Shown: positions 14,762 to 23,204, numbered from the stretch's first letter. The stretch is 35,988 bases of DNA from an uncultured Collinsella sp. (GCA_937925715.1 CALAMG010000006.1:1-35988); one strand, 5' to 3'. Notes: generated from the sequence alone by a model not told the origin. Numbers and translations are program-made.

Positions 14762-17212
14762 CTAAATCAGCCTAAAATGCTCGAGCGCCGCAACGACACC
14801 GTCGTGATCGACGGTGTCGGTCACGTAATCGGCCTTATCCTTGAGATAGTCTGGTGCGTTGCCCATGGCGATACCGACATCGACGGCGTTCATCAGCGAG
14901 ATGTCATTGCTGGCGTCGCCAATGCCGTATACGGTTCCGTGGTGGGGATCGAGGGCATCGAGTACAGACTGGATGCCCCCGCGCTTCGTGCATTCGCGGG
15001 GCGAGATTTCGGTTACCTCGAGTTCGAGCTCGTTAAAGCACAGCAGCGGCTCAAGTGCCTTATCTTGAGCGATGTGGTTGGCGAGCGATGTAGACATCAA
15101 GATCTTGTAGACACTGTAATGTTGCAGCTGCGTGACTGCGTCGCCCAGGGTGCGCGCGTATCCGGGGGCATCGGGGGCATCGGCACTCATGCGCACGACG
15201 CCGTTGAGGACCTCAAAGCGGATGACCTCGCCCGATTGCTCAAGATAGGGGGCAAGATGCTGCAGCATGCTGGGTGTCATCGACAGATCGCGAATTGCGT
15301 GTCCGTCGATCTCGGCGTAACCGCCCGCAAGACAGACGATGCCGGTCCAGGGCAGCTCGAGCAGCTTTGGGTGGATGCAGCTCAGCGTGCGCCCTGTGCA
15401 GATAAACGCCATGTTGCCCTTGGCAACAAAATCACGGATGGCTTGCGAGACCGCTTCATTGGGATAGGGGGAGAGGTCTCGCTCATCCTCGGGGAGCTCT
15501 TGGGCGAGTTTGGGATCTTGCCAGGCGAGCGTACCGTCGATGTCGAAGAAGCAGATGTCGCCGTTCTTTTTTGCGATTCCAACGGTGGGGGAGGGTGGGA
15601 TGGTGGGGACAAAGCCCGGCTCGAGCCCCATGATTCGATCAAAGTGCTCTTTGATACGGGGAACGGAAACGCCAATGATTACCTGAGCCGTTTTGCCGGT
15701 AACGATGAGGCCCTTGGCGCCCGCCGCGACGAAGGCTGCGTTGTCTGCGACAACGGAAGGGTCTGCGACCTCAACGCGCAGACGCGTGGCGCAATTGGTC
15801 GCTCCTACAATATTGCTAACGCCACCCAAGAGCGCGACGACTTGCTCAGCGAGCAAGTGATCTTGGGATGATTGGTTGTCGGTGTCGTTTTGGGCCGCGC
15901 CTTCTTTGGCAGGGCTCTTTCCCGTCAGACGTGCGAGCGCCGCATCGCCGGCGATATGATCTTCGCGGCCTGGGGTTTTTAGGTCGAAAGCCAGAATGAG
16001 GCCCCGGAAGACCAGAAAAAAGACAGCGCTAAACATCAGCCCGATACCGAGCGCCAAAAGGTAGGAGCCGGCATGCGTCCGCATGAGCGGGATAAAGTTG
16101 AAGGCAGCCATCTCCATAAAGCCACCCGAGAAGATGCCGACGACGCCAAAGAAGTTCATGGCCATGGCAAGGCAGGAGGATAGGACGGCGTAGAGCAAAA
16201 AGAGTCCGGGATAGGTGAACATAAAGAGAAACTCGAGCGGCTCGGTGATGCCGCAGACCACCGAGGCGACGATGGCGGGCCAAAGGATGGCCTTAAGGCC
16301 GGCGCGGCGTTCGGGTTTGGCGGTGAAATAGAATGCTGCCGCGATGGCGGGAAGGCCAAAGAGCTTGCTCCAGCCGGTGGCGGTGAAACCGGCCCAGGGC
16401 GCAAGTTCGTTGAGGGGGCGCGTGCTGTGCGACAGGATGGGGAGCAAGCTGCTCCACGTGGCGTAGATGCCGTCGTTAATGACCAGGTTGTCGTAGTAGA
16501 TCGGCATGTAGAGCAGATGGTGCAGCCCCATGGGCTCGAGTGCTCGCTCCAAAAACACAAAGATACCCACGCCGAAGGGGCCGACGCCCGCAAGTGCGTG
16601 GCGCAGCGTTTCGGTCGCTGCGTATACGAAGGGCACGATGGCGGCCGAGATGGCGGCAAGGGCGAACACGGCAAAAAAGCTGATGAGGTAGACCAGCGAG
16701 GAACCCGAGAAGGTACCGAGCCAATCGGGAACCTTGGCATCGTAGAAGCGGTCATGGATGGCGACGACGGTTGCCGACACCGCCAGCGGGCCGATAATGC
16801 CGGTGTCGAGTGTCTTGATGCCGTCGATGATGGTGATGCCGCTAGCGGAGGTCAAAGACGACGGGTACTTAAGTCCAAGGTTGTCTCCGCTCAGCTTGAT
16901 GATCTCGCTCAAAAAGAAGCAATAGGCAAAATAGGCCACGAGCGCCTCGAGGCAGCAGCGTGCTGGTTGCTTTTGGGCAAGGCCGATGGGCAGCGCTACG
17001 GCAAAAAGGAGCGGAAGTCGTTTAAAGACCGTCCACGAGCCGCGCTGGATGATAGTCCAAAAAACGTACCAAGGGGTTCCGTATACGGCGAGGTCGCCGA
17101 CGATATCCGCAGACGTTGCGAGGGCGGAGACGCCGACCATAAGACCCGATATGGAAAACAACATGGCGGGCGCGAACATGGCTCCGCCAAAACGTTGGAT
17201 TTTCTGCAGCAT
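14762..17212 (-). CDS. PTS EIIC-EIIB glucoside transporter fused to a HAD (Cof-type) phosphatase
   Basis: This is an 816-residue membrane protein in three parts. Residues 1-415 are a glucose/glucoside-family EIIC with about ten hydrophobic segments and the signature GITEPLEFLF. Residues about 445-525 are EIIB, with the phosphorylated Cys474 in GATNCATRLRVEV. Residues about 552-816 are a HAD phosphatase of the Cof type: FFDIDGTLA (Asp557, Asp559), ICTGRT, and GIGDASNDISLMNAVDVGIAMGN cut by positions near 765-790. There is no EIIA domain. The start at 17212 is chosen because GGAAGG lies 7 nt upstream; a 12-residue longer form lacks a site. The EIIC-EIIB half would make a sugar phosphate and the HAD half could dephosphorylate it. 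The gene is divergent from the GntR regulator and has a TTTAAACAA-type operator in front. Confidence 0.9.
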   Translation of the reverse strand: MLQKIQRFGGAMFAPAMLFSISGLMVGVSALATSADIVGDLAVYGTPWYVFWTIIQRGSWTVFKRLPLLFAVALPIGLAQKQPARCCLEALVAYFAYCFFLSEIIKLSGDNLGLKYPSSLTSASGITIIDGIKTLDTGIIGPLAVSATVVAIHDRFYDAKVPDWLGTFSGSSLVYLISFFAVFALAAISAAIVPFVYAATETLRHALAGVGPFGVGIFVFLERALEPMGLHHLLYMPIYYDNLVINDGIYATWSSLLPILSHSTRPLNELAPWAGFTATGWSKLFGLPAIAAAFYFTAKPERRAGLKAILWPAIVASVVCGITEPLEFLFMFTYPGLFLLYAVLSSCLAMAMNFFGVVGIFSGGFMEMAAFNFIPLMRTHAGSYLLALGIGLMFSAVFFLVFRGLILAFDLKTPGREDHIAGDAALARLTGKSPAKEGAAQNDTDNQSSQDHLLAEQVVALLGGVSNIVGATNCATRLRVEVADPSVVADNAAFVAAGAKGLIVTGKTAQVIIGVSVPRIKEHFDRIMGLEPGFVPTIPPSPTVGIAKKNGDICFFDIDGTLAWQDPKLAQELPEDERDLSPYPNEAVSQAIRDFVAKGNMAFICTGRTLSCIHPKLLELPWTGIVCLAGGYAEIDGHAIRDLSMTPSMLQHLAPYLEQSGEVIRFEVLNGVVRMSADAPDAPGYARTLGDAVTQLQHYSVYKILMSTSLANHIAQDKALEPLLCFNELELEVTEISPRECTKRGGIQSVLDALDPHHGTVYGIGDASNDISLMNAVDVGIAMGNAPDYLKDKADYVTDTVDHDGVVAALEHFRLI

Positions 17213-17250
17213 AATATGCCTTCCGGATGCAACATGCTGTGCGAGCAAGA

Positions 17251-17274
17251 ACGTTTAAACAATGAACTCATTGT
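17251..17274 (-). promoter_or_regulatory. Operator region of the PTS-phosphatase gene
   Basis: ACGTTTAAACAA (17251-17262) is one of five sites close to TTGTTTAAACAA in this window. A perfect 7-bp inverted repeat, ACAATGA/TCATTGT (17259-17265 and 17268-17274), overlaps it. Both are about 40-60 nt upstream of the gene's start. Confidence 0.55.
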
Positions 17275-17372
17275 AGAGGACTGACTGCTTGCCGCATTGA
17301 CGGTTTTGATTCGATCCGATCTGGGTGTCGGGGGAACCGTCGACGGTAAATAATCGGTGCTTTGCCGATAGA

Positions 17373-17384
17373 CGGTTTAAACAA
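17373..17384 (+). promoter_or_regulatory. Operator upstream of the GntR gene
   Basis: CGGTTTAAACAA contains the GTTTAAAC palindrome (17375-17382) and shares the AAACAA half with the other sites. It lies 52 nt before the regulator's start, suggesting autoregulation. Confidence 0.55.
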
Positions 17385-17436
17385 CCCAAAGAAATGCTAT
17401 CGTGCCTAGCCATACATATTCATTAGAGGTGAAGTC

Positions 17437-18156
17437 ATGCCAAAAGCGATTTACGAAGGAATCTACCGCGAGATCCGTTCGCGCATCATTAACGGGACCT
17501 ATGCGTTTCAGGAGATGCTGCCAACCGAAGCCGAGCTGACCGCGGAGTTTGGCTGCACGCGCAATACCGTTCGACGCGCCTTGAGCATGCTGGCCGATCA
17601 GATGTTTGTGCAGCCTATACACGGCAAGGGCGTGCGCGTTATTTGGCTCAAGGGCGAAACCGACATGCTGGGCGCACTCGAGGAAGTCGAGTCGTTTGGC
17701 GAATTTGCAAAGCGCAACAATGCCGTTGCATCGACGGACGTTAAGTCTTTTGAACATTTGATTTGCACTGAGCAACTTTCTCGTCGCCTGGGCTTTAAGG
17801 TGGGCGAGGAGCTGATTCGTGTAGTGCGTGTCCGAAGCCTCAACGGCAATGCTCGCCAGGTGGACCACGGCTACTTTTTGGAGTCGATCGCCAAGGGTCT
17901 GACGCCCGAGATCGCCGCAAAGTCAATTTACGACTATCTGGAGCACAAACGCGGCGTCAAGGTGATGGCGAGTCGCCGTACGGTGAGCGTCGAGCTTGCC
18001 AACGATGAGGACTGCAGTTATCTTGACCTCGGCAAATACAACTGCGTTGCCGTCATGGAGAGCCAGTCGTACACCTCGGACGGCATCTTGTTCGAGGTCA
18101 CGCATGCCCGCACGCATCCCGAGATCTTCCACTACCGCGTCAACTCCAAGCGATAG
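17437..18156 (+). CDS. GntR-family (HutC/TreR-type, UTRA domain) regulator of the alpha-glucan genes
   Basis: This 239-residue regulator has an N-terminal winged helix (1-70: YREIRSRIINGTY, LPTEAELTAEFGCTRNTVRRA cut to its core, then GKGVRV). The C-terminal UTRA ligand-binding domain is at about 90-235 (LGFKVGEELIRVVRVRSLNG, with YFLESIAKGLTPEIA). Members of this subfamily usually bind a sugar phosphate or a related effector and release DNA. GAGGTGA at 17425-17431 precedes the ATG. Its position between the PTS-phosphatase gene and the maltodextrin ABC operon suggests it controls both. The TTGTTTAAACAA-like sites around them are its likely targets, because TreR-type operators have this dyad form. 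Confidence 0.88.
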   Translation: MPKAIYEGIYREIRSRIINGTYAFQEMLPTEAELTAEFGCTRNTVRRALSMLADQMFVQPIHGKGVRVIWLKGETDMLGALEEVESFGEFAKRNNAVASTDVKSFEHLICTEQLSRRLGFKVGEELIRVVRVRSLNGNARQVDHGYFLESIAKGLTPEIAAKSIYDYLEHKRGVKVMASRRTVSVELANDEDCSYLDLGKYNCVAVMESQSYTSDGILFEVTHARTHPEIFHYRVNSKR

Positions 18157-18198
18157 CCGGCTAGCTCGCAGCCTGACGAGACTCATGCCATCAAAGCG

Positions 18199-18247
18199 AA
18201 AACGCCCGGTCAAACCGACGATACATCGGCTTGACCGGGCGTTTTCT
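18199..18247 (+). terminator. Intrinsic terminator of the GntR gene
   Basis: A perfect 15-bp arm pair (18199-18213 with 18231-18245), with a small ACCGA/TCGGC-type stem inside the loop, ends in a T-rich tract 43 nt after the stop codon. Confidence 0.9.
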
Positions 18248-18267
18248 CTGCATTAGATAACAAATAA

Positions 18268-18279
18268 TTGTTTATACAA
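18268..18279 (+). promoter_or_regulatory. Distal operator of the maltodextrin ABC operon
   Basis: TTGTTTATACAA matches the shared motif at 11 of 12 positions and strongly resembles the TTGTATATACAA form reported for TreR operators. It is 195 nt upstream of the binding-protein gene and 75 nt from the proximal site. Confidence 0.6.
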
Positions 18280-18342
18280 AACTTGTCAAGTATCAAGTTG
18301 AAATTACCGTTCACCGAAGTTTTTCTACCGCTCTAGTAATAC

Positions 18343-18374
18343 TTGTTCAAACAACTAGCCAAATAGCGTATTGT
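18343..18374 (+). promoter_or_regulatory. Proximal operator and probable promoter of the ABC operon
   Basis: TTGTTCAAACAA (18343-18354) is the fourth copy of the shared operator motif. It overlaps a possible -35 box TTCAAA, followed 17 bp later by the -10-like TATTGT. A repressor bound here would block polymerase directly. From 18157 to 18462 there is no gene, only the terminator and these sites. Confidence 0.5.
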
Positions 18375-18462
18375 ACAAATCAGCAAAAGGGGCAAAGTCC
18401 CCGAGCCAATCTCCGAAGGCGGCGGCAAAGGGTGCCGCCACGGTGTGAAAGGGTGGATTGTA

Positions 18463-19779
18463 ATGAAGAACGAAATGAGCAGAAGGCAGTTCCTGGGCTT
18501 TGCTGGTTCCGCGGCTGCGGTTCTTGGTCTGGGTCTCGTGGGCTGCGGTGGCTCCGCCGGCTCCGGCTCCTCTGCTTCTGGTGACGCTGCCGAGGTCTAC
18601 TTCCTCCAATTCAAGCCCGAGGTCGACAAGGAGTGGAAGGAGATCGCCAAGGCGTACAAGAAGGAGAAGGGCGTCGAGGTCAAGATCGTGACCGCCGCCT
18701 CCAACACCTACGAGGAGAAGCTCAAGTCCGAGATGTCCAAGAGCTCCGCTCCGACCCTGTTCCAGGTCAACGGCCCCACCGGTCTTAAGAACTGGAAGGA
18801 TTACTGCGCCGACCTGTCCGATACCAAGCTCCGCGGTGAGCTCATTGACGACTCCCTGGCTCTGCAGTCCGACGGCAAGGATGTGTGCATCGACTGGGTT
18901 CAGGAGAGCTTCGGCATTATTTACAACAAGCAGCTGCTCGAGAAGGCTGGCTACAAGGCCGAGGACATCAACTCCTTCGACAAGCTGAAGGCTTGTGCCG
19001 ACGACATCCAGGCCCGCAAGGACGAGCTTGGTGTCGAGGGTGCCTTCACTTCCGCCGGCATGGACGACTCCTCCAGCTGGCGCTACACCACCCACCTTGC
19101 CAACATGCCGCTCTACTACGAGTTTGAGAAGGAGCACAACCAGGAGGACGACGAGATCAAGGGTGAGTTCCTCGACAACTACAAGCAGATCTTCGACCTG
19201 TACATCACCGACTCCACCTGCGATCCTTCGCAGCTTGCTTCCAAGACCGGCGACGACGCCACCAACGAGTTCGCAACCGGCAAGGCCGTCTTCTACCAGA
19301 ACGGCTCTTGGGCCTACTCTGACCTCGTCAAGGCCGGCATGACCGACGATCAGATTGGCATGATGCCCATCTACATCGGTGTTGACGGCGAGGAGAACCA
19401 GGGCCTGTGCTCCGGCGGCGAGAACTACTGGTGCGTCAGTTCCCAGGCTTCCGAGGATGCCCAGAAGGCCACCGAGGACTTCATGTATTGGTGCGTCACC
19501 GCTGACACCCCGACCAGCATCATCGCCGACAAGATGGGTCTGACCGCTCCGTTCAAGAGCGCCAAGGAGACCACCAACGTCTTCTCGCAGCAGGCCGTTG
19601 CCATGGCCAAGGACGGCAAGAAGACCGTCGCTTGGGACTTCGTCTACATTCCCTCCGAGGAGTGGAAGAAGAACCTCAAGCAGGCTCTGATTGCCTACGC
19701 TGCCGATAACAGCAAGTGGGACGGCGTCAAGAACGCCTTCGTCGATGGCTGGAAGACCGAGAAGGCCGCTTCCGAGTAA
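18463..19779 (+). CDS. Sugar (maltodextrin) ABC transporter substrate-binding lipoprotein
   Basis: This 438-residue extracellular solute-binding protein of family 1 delivers the sugar to the permease. The N-terminus carries SRRQFLGFAG, a twin-arginine motif, and then LVGC with the lipidated Cys28. A Ser/Gly linker and the mature domain follow (FLQFKPEVDKEWKEIAKAYK; ATGKAVFYQNGSWAY; MGLTAPF cap region). The ATG at 18463 follows AAAGGG with acceptable spacing. Codon bias is strong, consistent with high expression. Maltodextrin specificity is inferred from the MalK-like ATPase and the adjacent malP-malQ genes, not from a binding-site motif. Confidence 0.9.
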   Translation: MKNEMSRRQFLGFAGSAAAVLGLGLVGCGGSAGSGSSASGDAAEVYFLQFKPEVDKEWKEIAKAYKKEKGVEVKIVTAASNTYEEKLKSEMSKSSAPTLFQVNGPTGLKNWKDYCADLSDTKLRGELIDDSLALQSDGKDVCIDWVQESFGIIYNKQLLEKAGYKAEDINSFDKLKACADDIQARKDELGVEGAFTSAGMDDSSSWRYTTHLANMPLYYEFEKEHNQEDDEIKGEFLDNYKQIFDLYITDSTCDPSQLASKTGDDATNEFATGKAVFYQNGSWAYSDLVKAGMTDDQIGMMPIYIGVDGEENQGLCSGGENYWCVSSQASEDAQKATEDFMYWCVTADTPTSIIADKMGLTAPFKSAKETTNVFSQQAVAMAKDGKKTVAWDFVYIPSEEWKKNLKQALIAYAADNSKWDGVKNAFVDGWKTEKAASE

Positions 19780-19810
19780 GCAGTTGCTGCCCAAGCTATC
19801 TGATTAGCGA

Positions 19811-19846
19811 CAGGGGGCGGGCAGACGTTGGTTTGCCCGCCCCCTG
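19811..19846 (+). other. Strong intercistronic hairpin
   Basis: A perfect 13-bp G/C-rich stem (19811-19823 with 19834-19846) lies between the binding-protein and first permease genes, with no T run after it. Such hairpins commonly protect the upstream message and allow more binding protein than permease to be made. Confidence 0.8.
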
Positions 19847-19866
19847 CATATTGAAAGGACCCTTTT

Positions 19867-20721
19867 ATGGGCAAAGCACTCAAGCGCTGGTGGCCGCTCT
19901 TTATGCTGCCCACGTGTCTGGCGTTTATGATCGGGTTCGTGATCCCTTTTATCCAGGGCTTCTATCTCTCGTTCTGCCAGTTTATTATCATTAGTAACGC
20001 GCACTTTGTCGGTATCGAGAACTACGTGCGCGCGCTGTCCGATCCGCAGTTCTCCACGTCGTTCTTCTTTACCGTGGCGTTTGCCTTCCTGTCGACGGTG
20101 CTCATCAACGTGATCGCCCTCGCCATCGCGCAGGCGCTCACCCGCAAGGCGCTCAAAGGCACCAACATCTTCCGTACGATCTTCTTTATGCCGAACCTGA
20201 TCGGCGGCATCGTGCTGGGCTACATTTGGCAGATTCTGATCAACTGCCTGCTCTCCAACATCGGCGCCGACCTTATCGCCCTTAACTCTGCTGCTGGCTT
20301 CTGGGGCCTTATCATCCTGACCCTGTGGCAGCAGGTCGGCTACATGATGATCATCTACATCGCTGGTCTGCAGTCCATTCCGTCCGACTACATCGAGGCC
20401 GCCAAGGTCGACGGCGCCACGGCATGGCAGACGTTTTGGAAGGTTAAGATCCCCAATCTGATGCCGACGATCACCATCTGCCTGTTCCTGTCCATCACCA
20501 ACGGCTTTAAGCTGTTCGACCAGAACCTCGCCCTTACCGGCGGCGCCCCTGCGCACTCCACCGAGATGCTCGCCCTGAACATCTACAACACGTTCTATTC
20601 GCGTGCCGGTATCGCATGGCAGGGCATCGGTCAGGCCAAGGCGGTTATCTTCTGCATCCTGGTCGTAGCAATCTCCATGATCCAACTTAAGGCCACGAGG
20701 TCCAAGGAGGTGCAGCAGTAA
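19867..20721 (+). CDS. Sugar ABC transporter permease (MalF/MsmF type)
   Basis: This 284-residue inner-membrane permease has six predicted transmembrane segments. The cytoplasmic EAA loop that contacts the ATPase is visible as YIEAAKVDGATAWQTFWKVK, near residues 177-196. It starts with CLAFMIGFVIPFIQGFYLSF as the first membrane helix. GAAAGGA at 19852-19858 gives a good ribosome site. Its stop overlaps the start of the second permease (ATGA), so the two subunits are translationally coupled and probably form a heterodimer. It lacks the large periplasmic loop of E. coli MalF, as is usual in Gram-positive members. Confidence 0.92.
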   Translation: MGKALKRWWPLFMLPTCLAFMIGFVIPFIQGFYLSFCQFIIISNAHFVGIENYVRALSDPQFSTSFFFTVAFAFLSTVLINVIALAIAQALTRKALKGTNIFRTIFFMPNLIGGIVLGYIWQILINCLLSNIGADLIALNSAAGFWGLIILTLWQQVGYMMIIYIAGLQSIPSDYIEAAKVDGATAWQTFWKVKIPNLMPTITICLFLSITNGFKLFDQNLALTGGAPAHSTEMLALNIYNTFYSRAGIAWQGIGQAKAVIFCILVVAISMIQLKATRSKEVQQ

Positions 20722-21560
20722 TGAAACGCGATAAGGCTATTAACCGCGCGCTCTCGATTTTCTTTACGATTCTGTCGCTCGCGTGGATCTACCCCGTGTT
20801 CATGATTGCGCTCAATTCCTTTAAAAAGGGAACTGCAATCAGCACCACCACGGCGTTCGATCTGCTTACGCCTGAGACGTTCAACGGCCTTGCAAACTAC
20901 GTGCACGCTCTTAACGAGCAGGGCTTTGCCTCGGCGTTTATGTACTCGCTCATCATCACGGTCACGTCGGTCGTTCTGATTTTGGTGTGCTGCTCCATGT
21001 GCGCTTGGTACGTAGTGCGCGTCAACAACAAGATCTCGAACTTCTTCTATTACCTGTTCGTGTTCTCGATGGTCGTGCCCTTCCAGATGCTCATGTTCAC
21101 GCTGTCCAATTTGGCGGACCGCATCGGCTTCAACACGCCGTTCAACATCTGCTTTATCTACCTCGGCTTTGGCGCGGGCCTGGCGGTCTTTATGTTCGCC
21201 GGTTTTGTAAAGAACATCCCGCTCGAGATCGAGGAGGCGGCCATGATTGATGGCTGCAACCCGGTCCAGGTGTTCTTTAAGATCGTCCTTCCCATCATGA
21301 AGCCCACCTATCTTTCGGTCGGCATCCTCGAGACCATGTGGGTCTGGAACGACTATCTGCTGCCCTACCTTACGCTCGACTCCACCAAGTACAAGACCAT
21401 TCCTATCTTGATCCAGTACTTCCGCGGCGGCTACGGCCACGTCGAGCTCGGCCCCATGATGGCCTGCATCATGATGGTCGTTATCCCCATCGTCATCATG
21501 TACATCCTCTGTCAGAAGTACATCATCGACGGCGTGGTGGCAGGTGCCGTCAAGGGCTGA
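20721..21560 (+). CDS. Sugar ABC transporter permease (MalG/MsmG type)
   Basis: This 279-residue second permease of the transporter has six predicted membrane segments. The EAA loop reads IEEAAMIDGCNPVQVFFKIV, and a MalG-like C-terminus (QKYIIDGVVAGAVKG) follows. A strong AAGGAGGTG site lies 10 nt upstream, and the start codon shares a base with the preceding stop. It pairs with the MalF-like subunit and the downstream ATPase. Confidence 0.93.
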   Translation: MKRDKAINRALSIFFTILSLAWIYPVFMIALNSFKKGTAISTTTAFDLLTPETFNGLANYVHALNEQGFASAFMYSLIITVTSVVLILVCCSMCAWYVVRVNNKISNFFYYLFVFSMVVPFQMLMFTLSNLADRIGFNTPFNICFIYLGFGAGLAVFMFAGFVKNIPLEIEEAAMIDGCNPVQVFFKIVLPIMKPTYLSVGILETMWVWNDYLLPYLTLDSTKYKTIPILIQYFRGGYGHVELGPMMACIMMVVIPIVIMYILCQKYIIDGVVAGAVKG

Positions 21561-21628
21561 TGCCGTAACTGTTTTGCAAGTTTCTGCGGCGCCCCTCAGC
21601 GCGGCGCCGCGTATCGAAAGGTAGAGAC

Positions 21629-22828
21629 ATGGCCGAGATCGTTCTCAAACATGTTCAGAAGGTGTATCCCAACAACGAGTCAAAAAAGAAGGGCTTCTTT
21701 GGCAAAAAGAAGAAGACCGAGGAGAAGAAGCACAACCTCAAGGTTACCGAGGACGGTGTGCTCGCTGTAGAGGACTTCAACCTCACCGTTCACGACCAGG
21801 AGTTCGTCGTCCTCGTTGGCCCCTCTGGCTGCGGCAAGTCCACGACGATGCGCATGGTCGCCGGCCTGGAGGACATCACCTCGGGCGATGTGCTCATCGA
21901 TGGCAAGCGCGTCAACGACGTGGCACCCAAGGACCGCGACATCGCCATGGTGTTCCAGAGCTATGCTCTGTACCCCAATATGACGGTGTACGAGAACATG
22001 GCGTTTACGCTTGAGCTCAAGAAGGTTCCCAAGGACGAGATCGACCGCAAGGTTCGCTCTGCTGCCGAGATCCTGGGCATTACCGAGTACCTCGACCGTA
22101 AGCCCAAGGCGCTCTCCGGCGGCCAGCGCCAGCGTGTCGCTATCGGCCGCGCCATCGTGCGTGACCCCAAGGTCTTCCTGATGGACGAGCCGCTGTCCAA
22201 CCTGGACGCCAAGCTTCGTAACCAGATGCGTGCCGAGCTCATTAAGCTGCGCCACGAGATCAAGGGCACGTTCATTTATGTTACTCACGACCAGACCGAG
22301 GCTATGACCCTCGGTGACCGTATCGTGGTCATGAAGGACGGCGTCGTCCAGCAGATTGCCACCCCGCAGGAGGTCTTCAATCATCCCGCGAACATCTTCG
22401 TTGCCGGCTTTATCGGCGTGCCGCAGATGAACTTCTTCGATGCCCAGCTGGTGCGCTCGGGCAACGGCTTTACCGTCAAGACCGAGGATATGAACGTGGC
22501 GCTCGCCCCCGAGACTTGCGTCCAGCTTGCTCTCAACTGGGACGGCGGCGACGTGAAGGAGATCACGGCCGGCGTGCGCCCCGAGCAGATTCTGCTTGCC
22601 GACAAGGACGAGGAGGGCGCGCTCCAGGGTACCGTCGAGGTGACCGAGCTCATGGGTTCGACCGAGCATGTCCACGTGACCGCTCCCGACGGCCAGTTTG
22701 TTCTGATTATCCCCGTCGTCGACCTCGAGGCCAAGGGCGCGCTCAAGGCTGGCGACACCATCTGGTTCAAGTTCGAGAAGAACGCGACCCATCTCTTCGA
22801 TAAGGTATCTGGCAAGAACCTTATCTAG
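21629..22828 (+). CDS. Sugar ABC transporter ATPase (MalK/MsmK type) with a lysine-rich N-terminal insertion
   Basis: This 399-residue ATPase energises uptake. Walker A is GPSGCGKST (64-72), the signature LSGGQRQRVAIGRA (about 161-174), Walker B VFLMDEPLSNLDAK, and the switch His lies in YVTHDQTEAM. A C-terminal TOBE/OB domain (about 240-399) is present. Compared with MalK/MsmK, about 27 residues (15-42) are inserted between the first strand and AVEDFNL. They include KKKGFFGKKKKTEEKK, a strongly basic patch. The gene is the last of the operon, with GAAAGG before its start and a terminator after it. Confidence 0.94.
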   Translation: MAEIVLKHVQKVYPNNESKKKGFFGKKKKTEEKKHNLKVTEDGVLAVEDFNLTVHDQEFVVLVGPSGCGKSTTMRMVAGLEDITSGDVLIDGKRVNDVAPKDRDIAMVFQSYALYPNMTVYENMAFTLELKKVPKDEIDRKVRSAAEILGITEYLDRKPKALSGGQRQRVAIGRAIVRDPKVFLMDEPLSNLDAKLRNQMRAELIKLRHEIKGTFIYVTHDQTEAMTLGDRIVVMKDGVVQQIATPQEVFNHPANIFVAGFIGVPQMNFFDAQLVRSGNGFTVKTEDMNVALAPETCVQLALNWDGGDVKEITAGVRPEQILLADKDEEGALQGTVEVTELMGSTEHVHVTAPDGQFVLIIPVVDLEAKGALKAGDTIWFKFEKNATHLFDKVSGKNLI

Positions 22829-22896
22829 GCCCGGTGCATCCAGGCCCTCCCTTTGGGCGACTGCGGTATTGCCATCCTTTTGCCGCGGTCACATAT

Positions 22897-22940
22897 AAGG
22901 CTCCCCTCCCGTCCACTGGGCGAGAGGGGAGCCTTTCTTT
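22897..22940 (+). terminator. Intrinsic terminator of the maltodextrin ABC operon
   Basis: AAGGCTCCCCTC (22897-22908) pairs perfectly with 22924-22935, followed by TTTCTTT, 70 nt after the ATPase stop. Confidence 0.92.
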
Positions 22941-22964
22941 GTGTTGGGGTTGTCTGGCCGGTCG

Positions 22965-23104
22965 TTTGTCTCGATCTGTAACGGGTAGGGCCGATTTCGG
23001 ACGTTAGATGTTACAGATTGAGATAAACCCAAGGGGAGGGGCCGGTATGTCTCAATCTGTAACAGCTGGGGCCGTTTTTACCGAGTAGCTGTTACAGATC
23101 GAGA
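22965..23104. repeat. Nested pair of palindromic repeats between convergent operons
   Basis: Four copies of a 14-mer, TCTCRATCTGTAAC or its complement, occur at 22969-22982, 23010-23023, 23050-23063 and 23091-23104. Adjacent arms give two hairpins, each with one mismatch or wobble. The outermost and the innermost pairs match perfectly, so a single nested structure is equally possible. It lies between the ABC terminator and the malP terminator. No gene is present in 22829-23204. Confidence 0.85.
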
Positions 23105-23144
23105 TTGTTTGGTCGAGTCGGGTCACAGGGTAGCGTGCGGGCAC

Positions 23145-23178
23145 AAAAAGCGGAGCCGCGTTGCCACGACTCCGCTTT
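23145..23178 (-). terminator. Intrinsic terminator of malQ-malP
   Basis: On the minus strand AAAGCGGAG (23178-23170) pairs with CTCCGCTTT (23155-23147), followed by a T run, 27 nt after the malP stop. Confidence 0.85.
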
Positions 23179-23204
23179 CAAGAGGATGGGTAAAGGAAAC
23201 GAAA

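Noticed and set aside
18355..19794. A 479-codon minus-strand frame opposite the binding-protein gene
   Set aside because: It is Leu/Val/Gly-rich antisense to a highly biased gene and crosses the operator region.
22965..23104. A CRISPR array
   Set aside because: Only four short arms in alternating orientation, with unequal spacing and no cas genes.
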